DNA from: Ovis canadensis
Taxonomy: Eukaryota; Chordata; Mammalia; Artiodactyla; Bovidae
Direction: 5' to 3'
Length of the DNA: 64,000 nt
Assembly (NCBI RefSeq): GCF_042477335.2
Contig: NC_091248.1
Coordinates: forward strand, 119,744,501 to 119,808,500
The position numbers and the translations under genes were made by a program. This document shows positions 1-10,300 of this stretch, one piece after another; position 1 is the stretch's first letter, and the number at the start of each line of letters is the position of its first letter. The notes under the pieces were generated by a model. It was not told where the DNA came from, did not search any database, and was given only the letters and a program-made list of their open reading frames with translations.

Positions 1-1089
1 GAGTCAGTTCTTCACATCAAGTGGCCAAAGTATTGCAGTTTCAGCTTTAGCATCAGTCCTTCCAATAAATATTCAGGACTGATTTCCTTTAGGATGGACT
101 GGTTGGATCTCCTTGCAGTCCAAGGGACTCTCAAGAGTCTTCTCCAACACCACAGTTCAAAAGCATCAATTCTTCAGGGCTCAGCTTTCTTTATAGTCCA
201 ACTCTCACATCCCTACATGACCACTGGAAAAACCATAGCCTTGACTAGATGGACCTTAGTTGGCAAAGTAATGTCTCTGCTTTTTAATATGCTATCTAGG
301 TTGGTCATAACTTTTCTTCCAAGGAGCAAGTGTCTTTTAATTTCATGGATGCAGTCACCATCTGCAGTGATTTTGGAGCCCCCCAAAATAAAGTCTGCCA
401 GTGTTACCATTGTTTCCCCATCTATTTCCCATGAAGTGATGGGACTAGATGCCATGATCTTAGTTTTCTGAATGTTGAGCTTTAAGCCAACTTTTTCACT
501 CCCTTCTTTCACTTTCATCAAGAGGCTCTTTAATTCTTCTTCACTTTCTGCCATAAGGGTGGTGTTATCTGCATATCTTAGATTATTGATATTTCTCCTG
601 GCAATCTTGATTCCAGCTTGTGCTTCTTCCAGCCCAGAGTTTCTCATGATGTACTCTGCATATAAGTTAAATAAGCAAGGTGACAATATACAGCCTTGAT
701 GTACTCCTTTCCTGATTTGTAACCGGTCTGTTGTTCCATGTCCAGTTCTAACTGTTGCTTCCTGACCTGCATACAGGTTTCTCAAGAGGCAGGTCAGGTG
801 GTCTGATATTCCTATCTCTTTCAGAACTTTCCACAGTTTATTGTGATCCACACAGTCAAAGGCTTTGGCATAGTCAATAAAGCAGAAATAGATGTTTTTC
901 TAGAACTCTCTTGCTTTTTTGATAATCCAACAGATGCTGGCAATTTGATCTCTGGTTCCTCTGCCTTTTCTAAAACCAACTTGAACATCTGGAATCTCAC
1001 TGTTCCACATCAGGAAATTCCATCTGGAATTTCCATGGTTATGTACTATTGATGCCTGGCTTGGAGAATTTTGAGCACTACTTTACTAA
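1..1089 (-). mobile_element. Bov-B LINE (RTE clade), 3' part, older copy split by a later insertion
   Basis: Read on the minus strand this is the reverse-transcriptase half and 3' region of a Bov-B LINE. An open stretch at 213-851 shows the NLRYAD region of the RT, but the second catalytic aspartate is replaced (YADN), so this copy is dead. The element continues beyond the left edge of the window. On the right it stops at 1089 and resumes at 4102 after about 3 kb of plus-strand Bov-B. Confidence 0.9.
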
Positions 1090-4000
1090 CAAAGCAAAAT
1101 GATAGGATACCAAAAGAGGAACTCCTCAGGTCATTAGGTGCCAAATATGCTACTGGAGATCAGTGAAGAAATAACTCCAGAAAGAATGAAGGGATGGAGC
1201 CAAAGCAAAAGCAATACTCAGTTGTGGATGTGACTAGAGATAGAAGCAAGATCCAATGCTGTAAAGAGCAATATTCATAGGAACCTGGAATGTCAGGTCC
1301 ATGAATCATGGCAAATTGGAAGTGGTCAAACAGGAGATGGCAAGAGTGAACGTCGACATTCTAGCAATCAGCGAACTAAAATGGACTGGAATAGGTGAAT
1401 TTAACTCAGATGACCATTATATCTACTACTGTGGGCAGGAATCCCTCAGAAGAAATGGAGTAGCCATCATGGTCAACAGAAGAGTCTGAAATGCAGTACT
1501 TGGATGCAATCTCAAAAACGACAGAATGATCTCTGTTCGTCTCCAAGGCAAACCATTCAGTATCACGGTAATCAAGTCTACGCCCCAACCAGTAACGCTG
1601 AAGAAGCTGAAGTTGAACGGTTCTATGAAGACCTACAAGACCTTTTAGAACTAACACCCAAAATAGATGTCCTTTTCATTATAGGGGACAGGAATGCAAA
1701 AGTAGGAAGTCAAGAAACACCTGGAGTAACAGGCAAATTTGGCCTTGGAATACAGAATGAAGCAGGGCAAAGGCTAGTAGAGTTTTGCCAAGAAAATGCA
1801 CTGGTCATAGCAAACACCTTCTTCTAACAACACAAGAGAAGACTCTACACATGGACATCTCCAAATGGTCAACACCAAAATCAGATTGACTATATTCTTT
1901 GCAGCCAAAGATGGAGAAGCTCTATACAGTCAACCAAAACAAGACAGGGAGCTGACTGTGGCGCAGATCATGAACTCCTTATTGCCAAATTCAGACTTAA
2001 ATTGAAGAAAGTAGGGAAAACCGCTAGACCATTCAGGTATGACCTAAATCAAATCCCTTATGACTATACAGTGGAAGTGAGAAATAGATTTAAGGGCCTA
2101 GATCTGATAGAGTGACTGATGCACTATGGACTGAGGTTCATGACATTGTACAGGAGACAGGAATCAAGACCATCCCCATGGAAAAGAAATGCAAAAAAGC
2201 AAAATGGCTATCTGGGGAGGCCTCACAAATAGCTGTGAAAAGAAGAGAGACAAAAACCAAAGGAGAAAAGGAAAGATATAAGCATCTGAATGCAGAGTTC
2301 CAAGGAATAACAAGAAGAGATAAGAAAGCCTGCTTCAGTGATCAGTGCAAAGAAATGGAGGAAAACAACAGAATGGGAAAGACTAGAGAGATCTTCAAGA
2401 AAATTAGAGATACCAAGGGAACATTTCATGAAGATGGGCTTGATAAAGGACAGAAATGGTATGGACCTAACAGAAGCAGAAGATTTTAAGAAGAGGTGGC
2501 AAGATTACACAGAAGAACTATGCAAAAAAGATCTTCATGACCCAGATAAACATGATGATGTGATCACTCATCTAGAGCCAGACATCTTGGAATGTGAAGT
2601 CAAGTGGGCCTTAGGAAGCATCACTACGAACAAAGCTAGTGGAGGTGACGGAATTCCAGTTGAGCTATTTCAAATCCTGAAAGATGATGCTGTGAAAGTG
2701 CTGTACTCAATATGCCAGCAAATTTGGAAAACTCAGCAATGGCCACAGGACTGGAAAAGGTCAGTTTTCATTCCAATCCCAAAGAAAGGCAATGCCAAAG
2801 AATGCTCAAACTACCGCACAATTGCACTCATCTCACATTCTAGTAAAGTAATGCTCAAAATTCTCCAAGCCAGTCTTCAGCAATACATCAACTGTGAACA
2901 TCCGGATGTTCAAGCTAGTATTAGGAAAGCCAGAGGAACCAGAGATCAAATTGTCAATATCCGCTGGATCATGGAAAAAGCAAGAGAGTTCCAGAAAAAC
3001 ATCTGTTTCTGCTTTATTGATTATGCCAAAGCCTTTGACTGTGCGGATCACAATCAACTGTGGAAAATTCTGAAAGAGATGGGAATCCCAGACCACCTGA
3101 CCTGCCTCTTGAGAAATCTGTATGCAGGTCAGGAAGCAACAGTTAGAACTGGACATGGAAGAACAGACTGGTTCCAAATAGGAAAAGGAGTATGTCAAGG
3201 CTATATATTGGCACCCTGCTTATTTAACTTCTATGCAGAGTATATCATGAGAAACGCTGGACTGGAAGAAACACAAGCTGGAATCAAGATTGCCGGGAGA
3301 AATATCAATAACCTCAGATATGCAGATGACACCACCCTTATGGCAGAAAGTGAAGAGGAGCTGAAAAGCTTCTTAATGAAAGTGAAAGAGGAGAGTGAAA
3401 AAGTTGGCTTAAAGCTCAACATTCAGAAAACGAAGTTCATGGCATCCAGTCCTCTCACTTCATGGGAAATAGATGGGGAAACAGTGGAAATAGTGTCAGA
3501 CTTTATTTGTGGGGGCTCCAAAATCACTGCAGATGGTGACTGCAGCCATGAAATTAAAAGACGCTTACTCCTTAGAAGAAAAGTTCTGACCAACGTAGAT
3601 AGTATATTCAAAAGCAGAGACATTACTTTGCCGACTAAGGTCTGTCTAGTCAAGGCTATGGTTTTTCCAGTGGTCATGTATGGATGTGAGAGTTGGACTG
3701 TGAAGAAGGCTGAGAGCCAAAGAATTGATGCTTTTGAACTGTGGTGTTGGAGAAGACTCTTGAGAGTCCCTTGGATTGCAAGGAGATCCAACCAGTCCAT
3801 TCTGAAGGAGATCAGCCCTGGGATTTCTTTGGAAGGAATGATGCTAAAGCTGAAGCTCCAGTCCTTTGGCCACCTCATGTGAAGAGTTGACTGATTGGAA
3901 AAGACTCTGATGCTGGACGGTGTTGGGGGCAGGAGGAGAAGAGGACAACCGAGGATGAGATGGCTGGATGGCATCTCTGAATCGATGGACGTGAGTCTGA

Positions 4001-4101
4001 GTGAACTCTGGGAGTTGGTGATGGACAGGGAGGCCTGGCGTGCTGTGATTCATGGGGTCGCAAAGAGTCAGACACAACTGAGCGACTGAACCGAACTGAA
4101 C
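1090..4101 (+). mobile_element. Bov-B LINE, 5'-truncated, inserted into the minus-strand copy
   Basis: About 3.0 kb of plus-strand Bov-B, from just upstream of the endonuclease coding region to the element's 3' end. Endonuclease residues around [13 protein letters not shown] are near 1280-1320. The RT catalytic YADD is encoded at 3319-3330 inside a long open frame (2338-3882). The tail ends in the TGAAC-rich Bov-B terminus at 4101. The ORF2 frame is broken by stops near 1489 and 1827 and by a frame change near 2400, so the copy is inactive. TTACTAA at 1083-1089 and again at 4102-4108 is the target duplication. Confidence 0.92.
1301..3882 (+). pseudogene. Bov-B ORF2 remnant (AP endonuclease plus reverse transcriptase)
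   Basis: Successive open pieces at 1301-1489, 1504-1827, 2112-2489 and 2338-3882 together read as the endonuclease domain followed by the RT domain of an RTE-type ORF2. The longest piece (514 codons) keeps the RT palm with YADD and the C-terminal region. In-frame stops and a frame change separate the pieces, so no complete protein can be made. This is retrotransposon coding sequence, not a host gene. Confidence 0.88.
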
Positions 4102-4245
4102 TTACTAAAGTGTAAGATGAGTACAATCGTGTGGTAGTTTGAGCATTCTTTGGCATTGCCTTTCTTTGGGATTGGAATGGCCTGAACTTTTCCAGTCCTG
4201 TGGCCACTGCTAAGTTTTCAAAATTTGCTGGCATATTGAGTGCAA
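4102..4245 (-). mobile_element. Bov-B LINE, continuation of the older minus-strand copy
   Basis: Similarity to Bov-B resumes exactly where it stopped at 1089. The text GTAGTTTGAGCATTCTTTGG matches the corresponding place in the near-full-length copy near 31017. It ends at about 4245, the 5' truncation point of this copy, after which the sequence is unique. Confidence 0.88.
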
Positions 4246-4622
4246 ATTCATCTGCTGAGTGCTAATACACAGAAGGTTAATGGCACAAGTTTCTGATAGA
4301 ATTACTGCTGATAACATAAGATCTAAGTCATCATGATGGCATAGTTGCCGCCCTAGGCAAACAGTGCAGTCCTAAATAAAGGTAATCGACAATTCTAGCA
4401 AGGCAGAGAGGAAAGCCAGGGGTGATGGTGAATACAAACGCAGCAACCCTGTTCTCTGCCTGCAGGCCTGTGATCCAGACTGTTTCAGGTTAGGCTCATC
4501 CTCCCTGAGAGCAGAGCCAGTCTCCAGCTGTCCTGGAGAGGTGAGAATGACTAGTTATGACCTCAAGAGGGGAAAATTGATCAGCACCAAGGCTGTAGTG
4601 AAGGAATTATATCATATGGCCT
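4246..4622. other. Unique intergenic stretch
   Basis: No coding exon, repeat or RNA gene is recognised here. It separates the nested Bov-B block from the first SINE. Confidence 0.5.
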
Positions 4623-4635
4623 CCTGGTTTGTAAA

Positions 4636-4846
4636 GTGAAAGTGAAGTCACTCAGTCATGTCCGATTCTTTGTGACCCCCGTGGACTGTGGCCTACCAAG
4701 CTCCTCTGTCCATGGGATTCTCCAGGCAAGAATACTGGAGTGGGTTGCCATTTCCTTCTCCAGGGGATCTTCCCAGCCCAGGGATCGAACCCTGGTTTCC
4801 TGCATTGGAGGCAGATGCTTTAACCTCTGAGCCACCAGGGAAGCCC
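4636..4846 (-). mobile_element. Bov-A/Bov-tA family SINE with target duplication
   Basis: On the plus strand it reads from CACTCAGTCATGTCC through CCATGGGATTCTCCAGGCAAG to CCACCAGGGAAGCC, the reverse complement of a ruminant Bov SINE. A perfect 13-bp direct repeat, CCTGGTTTGTAAA, lies at 4623-4635 and 4847-4859. That fixes the insertion ends. Confidence 0.93.
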
Positions 4847-4911
4847 CCTGGTTTGTAAACAAGAACCCAGCTCCAAAGCCCAGAATTTCAGTTACCAGGA
4901 ACTTCTTTGTG

Positions 4912-5142
4912 AAAAAGTGAAAGCATTAGTTGCTCAGTCATGTCCAACTCCTTGTAACTCCATGGACCCCATCAGGCTCCTCTGTCTGTGGGATTCCCCA
5001 GGCAAGAACACTGGAGTAGGTTGCTATTTCCTTCTCCAGGGGATCTTCCTAACCCAGGGGTTCTTCCTGAAGACCCACAGATCGGACCTAGGTCTCCTGC
5101 ATTGCAGGCAGATTTTTTATCATCCGAGCCTCCAGGGAAGCC
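4912..5142 (-). mobile_element. Bov-A/Bov-tA family SINE
   Basis: Reverse-complement Bov SINE, from the GTTGCTCAGTCATGTCC head at about 4928 to CCTCCAGGGAAGCC at 5142. The short open frames across it are SINE artefacts. No clean target duplication was seen. Confidence 0.88.
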
Positions 5143-5507
5143 TGTGGGATGCCAGATCTCTGACCAAGGTGAGCAGGGAGCTACCCTGTTGAATGATCTG
5201 GAAAGTTGGCACAGCAAGAGGGACTGGGAAGGACAAAAGAAGGCTTGGGTGGTGTGCACACCTAAAAAGCTGGGGCATGAGAAGGTGTTTAGCTGAAAAG
5301 ACACTGTCATATGCCCCCAGTTACTCTTCTCTTGGATTAAGCTCCTCGTGAGTTCAGGTGGGGAATAGGAAAGGAGTGAGAGGGGAGAAAGGAGTGGAAG
5401 GATTGTTAAAGAGAGAGAAGGTGGAAGGTGGGTGCCAAGTAATGGGTGACTAAACACCATCAAGAGATGGGACAGTGAGTTTGTTTCATTCAAGACCAAA
5501 CCCAGGA

Positions 5508-5662
5508 CTTCCTGGGGGTCCAGTGGCTAAAAATCCCTGCTGTCAATGCAGGGGACCTGGGTTCGATCCCTGGTCGGGAGCTAGATCCCACTTGGTGCAA
5601 CTGAGAGTTCGCATGCCACAGCTGAGACCTAGCACAGCCAAATTAAAAAACTAACAGCAAAC
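5508..5662 (+). mobile_element. CHR-2-type tRNA-derived SINE
   Basis: GACTTCCTGGGGGTCCAGTGG, a GGTTCGATCCCTGGTC B-box-like segment and the AGAGTTCGCATGCCACAGC body followed by an A-rich tail match the cetartiodactyl CHR-2 SINE class. It is distinct from the Bov-tA SINEs around it. Confidence 0.82.
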
Positions 5663-6151
5663 TCATGCTCACCAGTTCTCTCACTTTGGGTCCACATCTG
5701 TCATGCAGTCAATTTCTCCTGTCCAGTCCCTCCAGAGTCTCCCCTGAGGGCACCAGGGGCTCATTACATCATTTTCCTTTTTCACAGATTGCTTTCACAT
5801 GGTTTCTCCTATAAGATGATATCAGTGGCCTTATTTTGCTCCTCAAAGCATTTTTTATATTCCCCTCCCCCTGCAATAGGGACCACTCTGAGAAAGAAAT
5901 TGAACAATATGTGTAAAAGATATCTAAACAGTAAGAAAATACATTTTATAAAATAAGGCATGTGGGGCCCAAGTAGTCACCATTTTCTAGTAATACATTT
6001 ATCTGTCTCTGTGTTGCTGATCTTTCTACCTTTCTTTGGGGTATAAAAATGTGTCCAGTTCTCTAAAAGCTTTAATCGATCATTCCCAGGGGGTAAGAGG
6101 AGAGTGTGGAGATGCCTAAATTAGGACAGGTGTGTCTGGTAGAGATCTCAG
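5663..6151. other. Unique intergenic stretch
   Basis: AT-rich sequence with no recognised gene or young repeat. Confidence 0.4.
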
Positions 6152-6357
6152 AGCGAAGTCGCTCAGTTGTATCCAACTCTGTGTGACCCCATGGACTGTA
6201 GCCCACCAGGCTCCTCTGTCCATGGGGTTTTCCAGGCAAGAATATTAGAGTAGGTTGCCATTTCCTTCTCCAGGGGATCTTCCCAACCCAGGGATTGAAC
6301 CTGGGTCTCCTGCATTGCAGGCAGACGCTTTATCTGCTGAGCCACCAGGGAAGCCCA
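6152..6357 (-). mobile_element. Bov-A/Bov-tA family SINE with target duplication
   Basis: Reverse-complement Bov SINE from GTCGCTCAGTTGTATCC to CCACCAGGGAAGCCC. AGATCTCAG occurs at 6143-6151 and at 6362-6370, and the match extends imperfectly to GTA(G/C)AGATCTCAG. That is a plausible target-site duplication. Confidence 0.9.
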
Positions 6358-6371
6358 GTACAGATCTCAGC

Positions 6372-6980
6372 TGTGTGTCTATTAGAGAGATGAACTCCAG
6401 CCAAGATACGTTAGCTGCTGTTTGAGAATCATTATGCTATCCAGGTGATACTGAATTCTAAGGAACTGCTATTAGCCACTGAGTGGGTGGTGAGTGTGGG
6501 GAGAGAAGAGGGCCAAGAGTGAAAATGATGTCTTTCCAATAATGAGCTTGTTCCTAATTAGCAAATGTGTATTTTTAAAAATTTATTATAATACTTTATT
6601 GTTAAGTAAAATTACAGATACCAATGTGTATGTTTGAAGCCATGCTAAAGTAAATAATCCAAGTGTCTTCCTAGTAGTTGGTAGAATATGGGTTCAGGGA
6701 GACTGCGGGAGTTCTATACATGAATTGGATTTAATTGCTCAAAAAGTTACTGCAGCCTTCTTTAATCAGAATGGAGATAGAGAGGAGCTGAGAGCTTACA
6801 GGTGCACGGTACTTAAGTGAGAAAACCAATGGCGTGTCTCCGTGTAGCTGTTAGTTGGCCGAAGGAAAGCAGGGCTGGGACTGGGGAACTTGTCAGCTTA
6901 CGTTCTTTCTCCTCCTCGTTTCAGCAGCTGTTTCCTTCTGCTAGGCCTTCTTGCCCAGGTGGTAAAGCGCTTTGGCTGAG
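6372..6980 (+). promoter_or_regulatory. WEE2: WEE2 upstream region and 5' UTR
   Basis: The 600 bases before the WEE2 start codon contain no other gene. A pyrimidine tract running into CGTTTCAG at 6924 looks like a splice acceptor. The exon holding the ATG may therefore begin at 6925, with a non-coding first exon further upstream. The first bases of that exon, CAGCTG at 6925-6930, form an E-box, but this is far too common a motif to call regulatory. No convincing TATA box or CpG island was seen, so the transcription start is unplaced. Confidence 0.4.
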
Positions 6981-7325
6981 ATGGGTGACAACGATGAGCA
7001 CAAAGAACTGAAGCAGAAGTTAAACTTTTCCTGTTGTGAAGAGGATCATGAGAACAAGGGGCAGAAGGAAGCACAGGAAAGCGAGGAGGCCCAGAGTCCA
7101 ACCCCAGAGAGGCCTAGAGGTCAGGATTCAGAGGCGAAGCTCACACCTCCCAGGATGCCCCTTAGTAACGAATGTGACCTCAGCGCACTTCGCGAAAGAG
7201 ACCCAGCTAGTCCAGGTCAGGGTCTCGGGACTCCAGTGGCACACTCCCTGGCACGCCCTGAAACACCACCAGCCCCACCAGACAAGAGCGGGCTGTCACA
7301 CTGTGAGAGCCCCTTCACTCCCAAA
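6981..7325 (+). CDS. WEE2: WEE2 coding exon 1
   Basis: Starts at the ATG at 6981 ([17 protein letters not shown], matching the family N-terminus). An in-frame TTG nine bases upstream is not needed. The exon encodes residues 1-115, the low-complexity regulatory N-terminus with several Ser/Thr-Pro sites such as SPFTPK at its end. It ends in phase 0 before GTAAGT. A run of 17 G lies 18 bases beyond the donor. Confidence 0.95.
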
Positions 7326-10300
7326 GTAAGTCCACTATGGGGCGGGGGGGGGGGGGGGGGAGGGAGCCAGGCCACCTAGGCCTGTGGTCCTTCAGTTCAG
7401 CTGATAGAGATTGAGGGTGCAGTCCTAGGTGTGTGACGGATGTGCCTCATGCTCTGTGTATGTCTTCAATTACATATTTGCTGGTGAAAATGAAGAGTCG
7501 AAAGCTACCAGAAAACAGAATTGTCTTGCTATCTGTCTACTGAAAACCATTGCTGTAGGCCCCAGATAAATCTTGGATGGGGAAAACTTTCCTAGTGAAA
7601 GAATATTGGAGCTGGAACAAATAGAGGTCTATAGGCCAACCTGTACCCTGTTGTTGTTTAGTCGCTAAGTCATGTCCAACTTTTTGTGACCCCCACGAGG
7701 CTCCTCTGGCCATGGGATTTCCCAGGTAAGAATACTGGAGTGGGTTGCATTTCCTTTTCCAGGAGATCTTCCCGACCCAGGGATTAAACCCATGTCTCCT
7801 GCACTGGCAGGCAGATTCTTACCACTGAGCCTCCAGGAAAGCCCAGCCTGTATTCTACCTATGAGAAAACCAAGGTCTTAGGAGAAAAACTGACCTGTTA
7901 TTCAGCCAATGGCAGTGAAAGGACTGGATACACAATCTTTGGAGCTTAGTCTATTGTTCTTTCCATTATGCCAACTGGCTCTATTTTTCTGTGATTATTT
8001 ACTATTATTGCCTAATACGTTTACTTCACTGTTTGAACATATATATATCTTTGCTAATGCTCCTTTCAGAAAGAAGTCCTCACCCTTTCTTGGTCTAGTG
8101 AGGAACAGGCTCTCATAGGTGAACAAAGAGGTGACATTGATACTACTTTATAAGCTGAGGATGGCAAACAAGCAAAAGTCCCGAGAAAGCATCTTCCTTT
8201 CTTTTGCTGTGCTTGGTCTCCCGTTGTATCATGCATTCTGTTAAAGCTAGGACCGGGCAGGGGTACCTCTGATAGACTGGTGCCATGGCACAAGAGCCTT
8301 AGGCCTGGAATTAGCTCTGCTTCCTGCTGGCTCAGCTTGAGGCACTTAAGATCATGGTGATAGCATCTCTGCTTCCGATGGCAGCACAGCCACTGTCAGA
8401 GGTCTCCTTTGTGCCTGCTGAGGGTGGCTGCCACGTCTGCCAGGAAATACCAGGCTTCTTGTCTGAGTGGCAGACAAGCTACTTTCATATCTTCATGCAT
8501 CCATCTGTGGGGTTTTCAACGGTCCCAATAACCAATCAATCATCCATTTATTTTTTGAGAACCCACTGTGGGCTGGGAGCATATGGCAGTCTCCAGGAGG
8601 GGAGATGTGTCTGCAGATACCACGTGGTAGGTGATTCAGGGGTGGTCAGAGTTCTCCGGGTGGATTGCTTCTCAGTAGCTGGTCAGGAAAGAAATGAAAG
8701 TAAAGCAAGTATAAGAAGGTCAATGAAAGTAGGTATGGTTTTAACACTTGGCAATTAGGGGGAGAGTGGATTGAGAGCATATGGTTCTGAGCAAGAGTGC
8801 ACAGGCAAGGAGGAGGCATGGTATGTGTATTTTCATCCATTCGCTGAAGACTTTTAACACCCTGATACGCTCTCAGACCTTCTGCTGATAAGCCACGCAC
8901 TGCCTCAGTAAGCACCTGCAAAATGGTGTGAGGCAAAAGCTCATTGTAGTTTTTGACTTGCATTTCTCTAATAATTAGTGACGTTGAACATCTTTTCATG
9001 TGCCTCTTGGCCATCTGTCTGTCTTTTTTTTGACAAATGTCTATTCAGGTCTTCCTTCTGCCCAGTTTTTGATTGGATTGTTTGTTTTAATGATATTAAG
9101 CCTCACGAGCTGTTTGTCAATTTTGGAGGCTAAATCTCTTGTCGATCGCATCATTTGCAAATGTTTTCTCCCTGTCTGAGGTCTGTCTTTTGATTTTGTT
9201 TATGGTTTCCTTTGCTGTGCAAAGGCTTTTGAGTTTAATTAGGTCCCATTTGTTTATTTTTGTTTTTATTTCCGTCGTTCTGGGAGACAGATTGAAAAAG
9301 ATATATAATAGTAAGCAATAGTAAGTTAAGGGCAGGTATGCTAGAGGAGCGGTAGTGTGGTGAAAACTAACGAGACATGAAGTCTCAAGACAACCAGGAA
9401 CCTTTCCAAAGAAAGCAATATTTGAGAGCAATCTTACAGAATGAGTTGGAGTTTGCTAGGAAGAGAAGGATTGAGAACTCAAGGCCGGGGGAAAAATATT
9501 TACTGAGTCCTGGAGGGAAAAGATCATGCCACACCTGGAAAACTCCATGTTATTCAGAGCAGCAGGGGTCTGGGTATGCGAGAGGGCAGGCAGAGGGGCC
9601 AGGGTAGGTAGGTAGGTAGGTAGGAGCTTGACCAGGATTTTATCCTGAAAGTGTTGAGACAGCCATTAAGTGGTTTTGGTCAGAGACATTTCTGAGAAAT
9701 CATGACTTTCATGTGAAGGATGGAATGGAGTGGGAGAGACCAATGAGGCAGGGCAGTGTTCCCAATAGATCTGTTGAGAAAAGAGAAGGGCCTTTTCTCA
9801 AAAAGGCCTGAACTAGGACAGTGGTGGACTGTGGTAAGCTGAGAGATGTTTAGGAACTGGTAACTGACTTAAGGGAGGGGTCGCCGGGAAAGGAGTGGTC
9901 TCAGGGGCTGTGAGGCTTCCTGCTTGTCTGATTGAGTAGGCAGTACTTTGAATCAAGGTAGGTGACGTTAGAGGATGTATGGGTTTGGAGAAAGAGATAT
10001 GGTGTAAGTTGTTGGATACATGGCTCTACACTGCAGGAAAACAACCCCAGTTGGAGAGCTATACTTGGATATCACCGGCATTTAGGAAGCTGTTGAAGCC
10101 ATGGGTGTGTTTAAGTTTGTGTAACGTGTCTGCCAGAGTAAGAAGAGAAGTGGTACAAGTTAGGAACTGTAGAAACACCAAGATTTAAGGGACAGAAAGA
10201 AAACAGAGCTTGGGAGGGAAACTGGAAAGCAACTGAAAAAGTATACACTTTATGAAAAATATAGCTGGGATCACGATCAGAGGAGAGAGTACCAGGGTGA

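Noticed and set aside
3423-3974. 183-codon minus-strand open frame
   Set aside because: Antisense shadow of the Bov-B RT frame on the plus strand; repetitive sequence with no family signature.
1-4101. Twin-priming (5' inversion) of one LINE
   Set aside because: The two opposite-strand parts overlap in element coordinates, and the minus copy continues after 4101, so nested insertion explains it better.
4972-5499. 175-codon minus-strand open frame
   Set aside because: Runs across a SINE; the [19 protein letters not shown] text is the standard translation of a Bov SINE.
6972-6980. Upstream in-frame TTG as WEE2 start
   Set aside because: The ATG at 6981 matches the family N-terminus, and TTG starts are not expected here.
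8354-8758. 134-codon open frame in WEE2 intron 1
   Set aside because: Overlaps an L2/MIR-like trace, lacks splice signals joining WEE2 in frame, and no family is recognised.
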